Shown here: positions 59,139 through 64,000 of the stretch, one piece after another
Layout: each line of letters opens with the position of its first letter
How positions within the stretch are numbered: the first letter of the stretch is position 1
Assembly (NCBI GenBank): GCA_944381495.1
Contig: CALWLJ010000003.1
Span: 124,001 to 188,000, forward strand
From: an uncultured Mediterraneibacter sp.
Lineage (GTDB): Bacteria > Bacillota > Clostridia > Lachnospirales > Lachnospiraceae
Direction of reading: 5' to 3'
Length of the DNA stretch: 64,000 nucleotides
Made by a program: the position numbers and the translations under genes
The notes under the pieces: model-generated
Databases searched by the model: none
The model's input: the letters and a program-made list of their open reading frames with translations, nothing else
What the model was told of the DNA's origin: nothing

Positions 59139-59744
59139 TTAAGCTTCTTTTACCTTCGGCCGGTGGATCAGACCTGATCTGAGAAGCACCGGACGAAGCA
59201 CGTTATAGAGAACTCCTACCAGAACTACAGATATCACTGCATTTACAAATGTGGACGCTGTACTCCACTTTGCCAGAACACTTGCCATCTGCTGAGGCTG
59301 CCCCAGAATATACTGATTATAGAAGAATCCCACAAGAGGATCTGCAATCACATTAAAGCCCAGCCCCGCTGCAGATGCGATGATACTCCAGCGGCAGACA
59401 TATTTGCGGTCCGTGCTCTCATCAATCTTTGCAATATGATGGGCCACCAGTCCTACGATCAAACCAATGCAGAGTTTCAACACAAATGTCTTCGGAGCCC
59501 CTGTGATATACACCGGATCCATAATATCCGCAATCCCCATGCCGATTGCTCCTGCAAGACCGCCGTACCATCCTCCCAGGATCAGCGCTGCCAGCACACA
59601 GAACGCATTTCCGATGTGAATCGATGTAGCGTCTCCTCCCGGAAGCGGGATCTTAATCTGCAAAAACGTAAATGACACAAAGCAAAGAGCTGCCATCAAA
59701 GCTGTCTGAGCAAGTTTTATAACGGTTTCATTTCTTCTTTCCAT
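59139..59744 (-). CDS. ECF transporter S component
   Basis: A 201-residue substrate-binding membrane subunit of an energy-coupling factor vitamin transporter with about six hydrophobic segments. LAQTALMAALCFVSFTF, IPLPGGDATSIHIGNAFCVLAALILGG (residues 32-58) and ADIMDPVYITGAPKTFVLK are typical. It has no adjacent ATPases, so it uses a shared EcfAAT module. The start at 59744 has AGAGGA eight bases upstream. Repeats in its promoter region resemble MocR/PdxR operators, which hints at a vitamin B6 vitamer as substrate, but the vitamin cannot be read from the protein. Confidence 0.85.
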   Translation of the reverse strand: MERRNETVIKLAQTALMAALCFVSFTFLQIKIPLPGGDATSIHIGNAFCVLAALILGGWYGGLAGAIGMGIADIMDPVYITGAPKTFVLKLCIGLIVGLVAHHIAKIDESTDRKYVCRWSIIASAAGLGFNVIADPLVGFFYNQYILGQPQQMASVLAKWSTASTFVNAVISVVLVGVLYNVLRPVLLRSGLIHRPKVKEA

Positions 59745-59814
59745 AATAAATTTCCTCTTTTCATTTATAGACTTTATGAAATATTTCATGTTCGCTACTG
59801 GTATACTATCACCG

Positions 59815-59866
59815 AACTGGTCATATTAAAACGTCCAGTTTTCACTTTTTTATACAGTCCAGTTTT
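59815..59866 (-). promoter_or_regulatory. Two direct and one inverted CTGGAC repeats
   Basis: GTCCAGTTTT occurs at 59833-59842 and 59857-59866 (period 24), and the inverse AACTGGTC at 59815-59822. Two direct repeats plus one inverted repeat is the layout reported for MocR/PdxR-type operators. A TATACC lies downstream at about 59806-59801 on the minus strand. Confidence 0.5.
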
Positions 59867-59872
59867 GGAAAT

Positions 59873-62632
59873 TTATTTTTCTTTTCTGCCAAGCCTTACC
59901 TGTTCCAGCCGTTTTGCCTCACCATCGTCCAGATAATCAAAAAGATAATTCCCCAGCCTGCCTGTACGGCTCAGATGTTCCTGCCGGACTTCCTTCAGCG
60001 CCAGCTCCACCTCTTCCCTCAATCCGGCCGCCGACATTCTCCTCGCCCCGGCTCCCAGGATGATGACCTGTTCCAGAGCATCAGAAGTAGCCACTGTCAC
60101 ATCCGCATTTTTCGCAATCCTGCGCACAGTCTTCTCGATATACTGATCCGCAGTCTCCGCCTCCTTTGTATAGACGACGTGAATGTTGTGATATTTCGTC
60201 ACTTCCCCGGGATTCCCCTCCACTTTATATGCGTCAAAAACAAGGATTAATGTACAGTTCCGGTATCCCTGGTAATTGGACAGGATATCCATCAGTTTCC
60301 CCCGTGCAGCGCCGATGTCTCTCTGGGCAAGAGAATCCAGCTCCTCCCATGCAAAGATAATGTTATATCCGTCTACAAGTAGATATTCCTCGCGCTCTCC
60401 CTGTTCCTTCTTCCAGCGGGTCCACTTACTGTCAGGATCAGGCTGCCGCTCCTGTGCATGTACCGTGACCGGCGTGCTGCTTACCCGGCGCTTTACCGGA
60501 TCCGGCGTACGGACATAGATCGCATCCAGCTCTTCCTGCGTCAGCTCGATCCTGGAACCGCTCCTGTGAGGAACTGCCGCCAGCTTTTCCTTCCATTCCT
60601 CTGACGCTCCGTCCTCTGCCGGAACGACACTCTCAAGATGCATATAATCCTCTACTTCATACCATGGGACAATAAAACCGGCGCCATGAGCACAGAATAC
60701 AGAACCGGTAGGATTCTCAATATCCGCCTCTGAATCATATCCTGCAGCCGCCACAGCCTCGTCCGTATTATGACACACATCATATCCCTTCAGCGTACAG
60801 AAAAGCCTCCCGCGTCCGCCGGTATAAGCGGCAAATTCCGTCTGGTATCCCCGCATGGTAGAAACCGGCGCACTGCCCGTCAGCACTGCTGTATCCCCCT
60901 CTGTCAGAGGAGGTTCAAAATCACCATACATCCGCTGCACATCTGTCATGGCTCTTCCCACACAACCAGAAGGCATCTCCATGCGGAACTCATACCAGGG
61001 CTCCAGAAGGATGCTCTCCGCCTTCTTCAGTCCCTGCCGTACGGCTCTGTATGTAGCCTGCCGGAAATCTCCGCCCTCAGTATGCTTCTGATGGGCCCTG
61101 CCGGACATAAGTGTGATTTTCATATCCGTGATCGGGGATCCGGTCAACACACCGGGATGTTCCCGTTCCTCCAAATGGGTCAGGATTAACCTCTGCCAGT
61201 TCCTGTCCAGTACATCCTCAGGACATTCCGAGGCAAACTGCATCCCCGAGCCTCTCTCTCCCGGCTCAAGCATAAGGTGGACTTCAGCGTAGTGCCGGAG
61301 AGGTTCAAAATGTCCGACTCCTTCCACCGGAGCCGCAATCGTCTCCTTATATACTATGCTGCCTTCTCCAAAACGCACGAGAACTCCATAGCGTTCTTTT
61401 ATCAGCTGCTTTAATATCTCAGTCTGCACCTCTCCCATAAGCTGTACGTGAATCTCTCCCGTCTGCTCCTGCCAGAGGATGTGCAGCTCCGGTTCCTCCT
61501 CTTCCAACTGACGGAGATTGCGCAGCATAACATGGACATCGCACTCCTCCGGGAGCTCCAGACTGTACGTAAGCACCGGTTCCAGCACCGGCATCCCCGA
61601 TGCCTTCTCGGCACCCAGCCCCTGTCCCGGCCGGGTGCTCTCCGGTCCTGTCACGGCACAGACACGGCCGGCCTCCACCTGCTGGACCAGCTCATACTTC
61701 TCCCCGGAATAAATACGGATCTGATTGATCTTCTCCTCTGTCCCGGGAAGGATCTCCTTCACCCGCAGCGAGCCGCCCGTGATCTTCATCCATGTCAGGC
61801 GGGTGCCCTGAGCGTCGCGGGATATCTTGTAAACTTTTGCGCCAAACGCTTCCGGATATACAGATACCGGAGCATATCTTACAAGTCCATCCAACAATTC
61901 TTCCATTCCCTCGCCCCGGAGCGCAGAACCGAACCAGCAGGGAAATATTTTCCTCTCCCCAGTTGCTTTTCGAACACTTTCTGAGCTAATATGCCCGGTT
62001 TCCAGATACTCTTCCAGCATGTTCTCATCACAGACTGCCGCATTCTCCTCCCAGGAGTCCTCGTCTTCCGCTTCCACTCCAGTATTCCGCCCTGCCTTCC
62101 AGCTGTCAAAAGCCACACAGTTTCCACTGAGCTGCTCCTGCAGCTGAGCCAGCACCTGCTCCCCGTCGGTGCCCTCTTGATCCATCTTATTGATGAACAG
62201 GAACACAGGGATCTGATACTGCTTCAGAAGCCTCCATAACGTAACAGTATGCCCCTGTACACCGTCAGCCGCACTGATCACCAGCACCGCACAGTCCAGC
62301 ACCTGCAGCGTCCGCTCCATCTCCGCCGAGAAATCCACATGCCCCGGCGTATCCAGCAGAGTTATCCCCACACCTTTCCAGTTCATCTCCGCCTGTTTGG
62401 AAAAAATGGTGATTCCCCGCTCCCGTTCCAGTTCATATGTATCCAGAAACGTATCCCCGTGGTCCACCCTTCCCTGTTTCCTTATGCTGCCGCTCAGATA
62501 AAGCATGCCTTCGGACAACGTGGTTTTCCCCGCATCCACATGGGCAACAAGACCCACATTCATATTCCTTAATGGCATCTCTGCCGCCTTTTTTCCTGTA
62601 TTGTTTTTACTGTTTACAGACGTATTTTCCAT
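59873..62632 (-). CDS. Tet(M)-like translational GTPase fused to a Rae1/YacP-like NYN ribonuclease domain
   Basis: The first 650-700 residues follow ribosomal protection proteins: G1 AHVDAGKTT (30-38), RGITI (72-76), DTPGH (94-98), NKMD (148-151), GSALRGEGMEELL, and EF-G-like domains after that. From about 747 to 890 lies an NYN domain close to Bacillus Rae1/YacP: LLVDGYNII, LVFDAYKVEG, KEAETADQYIEKTV, VATSDALEQ and ARRMSAAGLREEVE. All acidic residues expected of the nuclease are present. Tet(M) is about 640 residues and Rae1 about 170, so 919 fits a fusion. AAGGGG precedes the ATG. I infer an A-site factor carrying its own mRNA nuclease. Tetracycline resistance should not be assumed. Confidence 0.85.
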   Translation of the reverse strand: MENTSVNSKNNTGKKAAEMPLRNMNVGLVAHVDAGKTTLSEGMLYLSGSIRKQGRVDHGDTFLDTYELERERGITIFSKQAEMNWKGVGITLLDTPGHVDFSAEMERTLQVLDCAVLVISAADGVQGHTVTLWRLLKQYQIPVFLFINKMDQEGTDGEQVLAQLQEQLSGNCVAFDSWKAGRNTGVEAEDEDSWEENAAVCDENMLEEYLETGHISSESVRKATGERKIFPCWFGSALRGEGMEELLDGLVRYAPVSVYPEAFGAKVYKISRDAQGTRLTWMKITGGSLRVKEILPGTEEKINQIRIYSGEKYELVQQVEAGRVCAVTGPESTRPGQGLGAEKASGMPVLEPVLTYSLELPEECDVHVMLRNLRQLEEEEPELHILWQEQTGEIHVQLMGEVQTEILKQLIKERYGVLVRFGEGSIVYKETIAAPVEGVGHFEPLRHYAEVHLMLEPGERGSGMQFASECPEDVLDRNWQRLILTHLEEREHPGVLTGSPITDMKITLMSGRAHQKHTEGGDFRQATYRAVRQGLKKAESILLEPWYEFRMEMPSGCVGRAMTDVQRMYGDFEPPLTEGDTAVLTGSAPVSTMRGYQTEFAAYTGGRGRLFCTLKGYDVCHNTDEAVAAAGYDSEADIENPTGSVFCAHGAGFIVPWYEVEDYMHLESVVPAEDGASEEWKEKLAAVPHRSGSRIELTQEELDAIYVRTPDPVKRRVSSTPVTVHAQERQPDPDSKWTRWKKEQGEREEYLLVDGYNIIFAWEELDSLAQRDIGAARGKLMDILSNYQGYRNCTLILVFDAYKVEGNPGEVTKYHNIHVVYTKEAETADQYIEKTVRRIAKNADVTVATSDALEQVIILGAGARRMSAAGLREEVELALKEVRQEHLSRTGRLGNYLFDYLDDGEAKRLEQVRLGRKEK

Positions 62633-62670
62633 GAAAATACCCCTTTCTGTACTATGATCATATCTTACTA

Positions 62671-62699
62671 ATCATAGCACAGAGAGGGGCGTAAGTCGA
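62671..62699 (-). promoter_or_regulatory. Promoter of the GTPase-nuclease gene
   Basis: On the minus strand TCGACT (62699-62694), 17 bases, then an extended TGCTATGAT with -10 at 62676-62671. It lies 39 bases before the start codon. No leader peptide of the Tet(M) type is visible in this short leader. Confidence 0.55.
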
Positions 62700-62759
62700 C
62701 ACATCATTCTCTGAGGGGCAATTCCGGGTTCCCGGATTGTTCTCTTTTATGATCCCACA

Positions 62760-64000
62760 TCAATCCCGCTGTACTGTTTTTCTATATCTGCGTCCTTTGT
62801 TCTTTCCCGTTGCATCTATTTTCTTAAGCCTTATCAATTCTCTCACCAATTCACGGGCTCTTGTTTCTTTAATCCCGAGAAATTCTGCTATCTCAGCTAT
62901 TCTATATTCTCTATCTATCTCCATCCACTCTATTATTTTTTCTAACTGCTGCCTTGTCTTATTGGTAAGTTTCTTTTTATCAGCGCTTTTTATCAACGCT
63001 TTTTTATCAGCGCTTTTTATCAGCGTTTCTTTATTAACGCTTTTCACAAACGATAATTTCAAAATAGTTCTGTCAGGCCCGTATTCTTCTATGACCTCCG
63101 GTTGCTTCCACCCCTGCTGTTCCCACACGCTGTATATATCTGGCACGCCGCTTCCGGCCCTCTCGCCAATACCGATCAGATTAAACATCTTCATCAACGC
63201 TTTGTTGCGTGGATCGGATATACCGCCTTTCAGCATCTGAGCTTTCCCAGTCCGAATGCTTCCCGGATTTTCCATTACGATAGAATCTGCCTCTTTCCGG
63301 ATCACAATCCCTCTCGGAAAATAAAAGTCTGTATTTACTAGACAGTTCGCCAAAGCTTCTCTCAATGCCTTGTGTACAGGTGTATCATCTACCCGAGTTA
63401 TACCATCCAGCTTAAAAGGGATCTTCAAATCTTTTACAAGTTTTCCATAAACGCGGAAGAAAAAATCAAATATATTTCCCGTCCAGTCGCCTGAGCTGGA
63501 CTGTAGCCTGTCCGTCCAACGGATTGTCGGATCGAGAACTTCCCGGTAGTCCAAGAAATACTCAGGGAATTCATATAAAATCTTATATTCTTCTCCAAAC
63601 ATAAGAAGTCCGGCAGCCGTAGGATGCAAAGTATGATCTCTGACAGACATCTTTGCAGCTCCTATCCTCTCTAAATATTCTTCATCGCTCAGCCTCTCCC
63701 ATACATGTTCTGTTCGATACGCCATGTGTCGGTTGCGGTAGGCACGCACAGTCTCTGGATTAAGCACTTCAAGAAACATATCCTGCAAAATTTTCATATC
63801 TGCAGTTTCTTCCGGCTGATCCCGGAGCATTGCGAGCACCTCGCTGCGGTCACAGTGATAATCGCCCTCCCAGTTTCTGCGGAAAGTTCCACTAAACATA
63901 TCTCCGTTTATATATACCGGCTTCTGCTCACGCTTTGCCTTTGGAACATGGATAACCATTATGATACCGTTGTTTTCCTCAAATATCTCCACATCATCAT
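62760..64000 (-). CDS. AlbA_2/Schlafen-type ATP-binding transcriptional regulator (5' end outside window)
   Basis: The C-terminal 413 residues are visible and the frame is open to the window edge. The domain order is the end of an AlbA_2 (Schlafen AAA_4) domain (VIHVPKAKREQKPVYINGDM), a GHKL-like ATP-binding region (HKALREALANCLVNTDFYFP, GIGERAGSGVPDIYSVWE) and a C-terminal winged helix (YRIAEIAEFLGIKETRARELVREL). Between them a linker repeats LIKSADKKA. A GTG at 63992 is unlikely to be the start because the domain continues upstream. Family members are putative regulators; target and ligand unknown. Confidence 0.8.
   Translation of the reverse strand, partial: DDVEIFEENNGIIMVIHVPKAKREQKPVYINGDMFSGTFRRNWEGDYHCDRSEVLAMLRDQPEETADMKILQDMFLEVLNPETVRAYRNRHMAYRTEHVWERLSDEEYLERIGAAKMSVRDHTLHPTAAGLLMFGEEYKILYEFPEYFLDYREVLDPTIRWTDRLQSSSGDWTGNIFDFFFRVYGKLVKDLKIPFKLDGITRVDDTPVHKALREALANCLVNTDFYFPRGIVIRKEADSIVMENPGSIRTGKAQMLKGGISDPRNKALMKMFNLIGIGERAGSGVPDIYSVWEQQGWKQPEVIEEYGPDRTILKLSFVKSVNKETLIKSADKKALIKSADKKKLTNKTRQQLEKIIEWMEIDREYRIAEIAEFLGIKETRARELVRELIRLKKIDATGKNKGRRYRKTVQRD
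62970..63050 (-). repeat. 27-base tandem repeats encoding a basic linker
   Basis: Two near-identical and one diverged 27-base units encode (A)LIKSADKK within the AlbA-type gene. The in-frame unit length means copy number changes would keep the protein open. Confidence 0.6.

Noticed and set aside
59873-62632. Calling the fusion gene a tetracycline resistance determinant
   Set aside because: The GTPase part resembles Tet(M), but resistance loops cannot be judged by eye and the nuclease domain points to another or additional role. No Tet(M)-type leader is present.

Overview
The window looks like chromosomal DNA from an anaerobic, spore-forming Clostridia, most likely the Lachnospiraceae. The evidence is an alpha/beta-type small acid-soluble spore protein, the PadR-DUF1700-DUF4097-PspC envelope operon, DapL, AddAB, oxygen-sensitive 2-hydroxyacyl-CoA dehydratase-type proteins, an ECF S component and many small cysteine-rich membrane proteins. 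I see no tRNA, rRNA, CRISPR array, intact insertion sequence or prophage. Genus and species cannot be fixed by eye.

Layout. 0-7 kb (minus strand): ftsE-ftsX with a PucR-type regulator, a degenerate WecG/TagA-like protein, the spore protein, and a PadR-controlled envelope operon whose operator lies on its promoter. 7-14.2 kb: dapL, then a uronate block (IclR regulator, eda, kdgK, uxaC, LacI regulator) with visible operator palindromes. 14.5-21.8 kb: addB-addA-DUF1294. 22-27.5 kb: a decayed Rpn-type gene, an Lsa-type ABC-F protein behind a peptide/terminator attenuator, and a 2-hydroxyacyl-CoA-dehydratase-type pair in which one subunit is fused to its activase, behind a leader that may switch its ribosome binding site. 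27.6-37.3 kb: thioredoxin, a Crp/Fnr regulator, a small alarmone synthetase, then purD, purN, purM and purE with an M29 peptidase and VanZ-like genes, and pyrE. 37.4-39.4 kb: a 144-base inverted-repeat element and an AAA/PD-(D/E)XK protein.

39.6-55.2 kb is the most interesting accessory region. One MerR-family regulator (50217-51059) sits among four promoters with the same unusual architecture: TTGACT, a 19-base spacer carrying an ACTCTGT/ACAGAGT-type dyad, then a -10 box. They face a 3-hydroxyacyl-CoA dehydrogenase, a 4-hydroxybutyrate dehydrogenase, an amino-acid ABC transporter operon (with a threonine-dehydratase-like enzyme, an ornithine-cyclodeaminase-family reductase and a D-2-hydroxyacid dehydrogenase), and a PLP lyase-4-aminobutyrate aminotransferase operon. 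I infer one regulon that imports and ferments amino acids, including a GABA to succinate semialdehyde to 4-hydroxybutyrate branch.

55.2-58 kb holds pyrF-pyrK-pyrD. 58-59.7 kb holds DUF2752 and CD225-type membrane proteins and an ECF S component. 59.9-62.6 kb holds a 919-residue protein joining a Tet(M)-like translational GTPase to a Rae1/YacP-like NYN ribonuclease domain, the most striking single gene here. The window ends inside an AlbA/Schlafen-type ATP-binding regulator with a repeat-rich linker.
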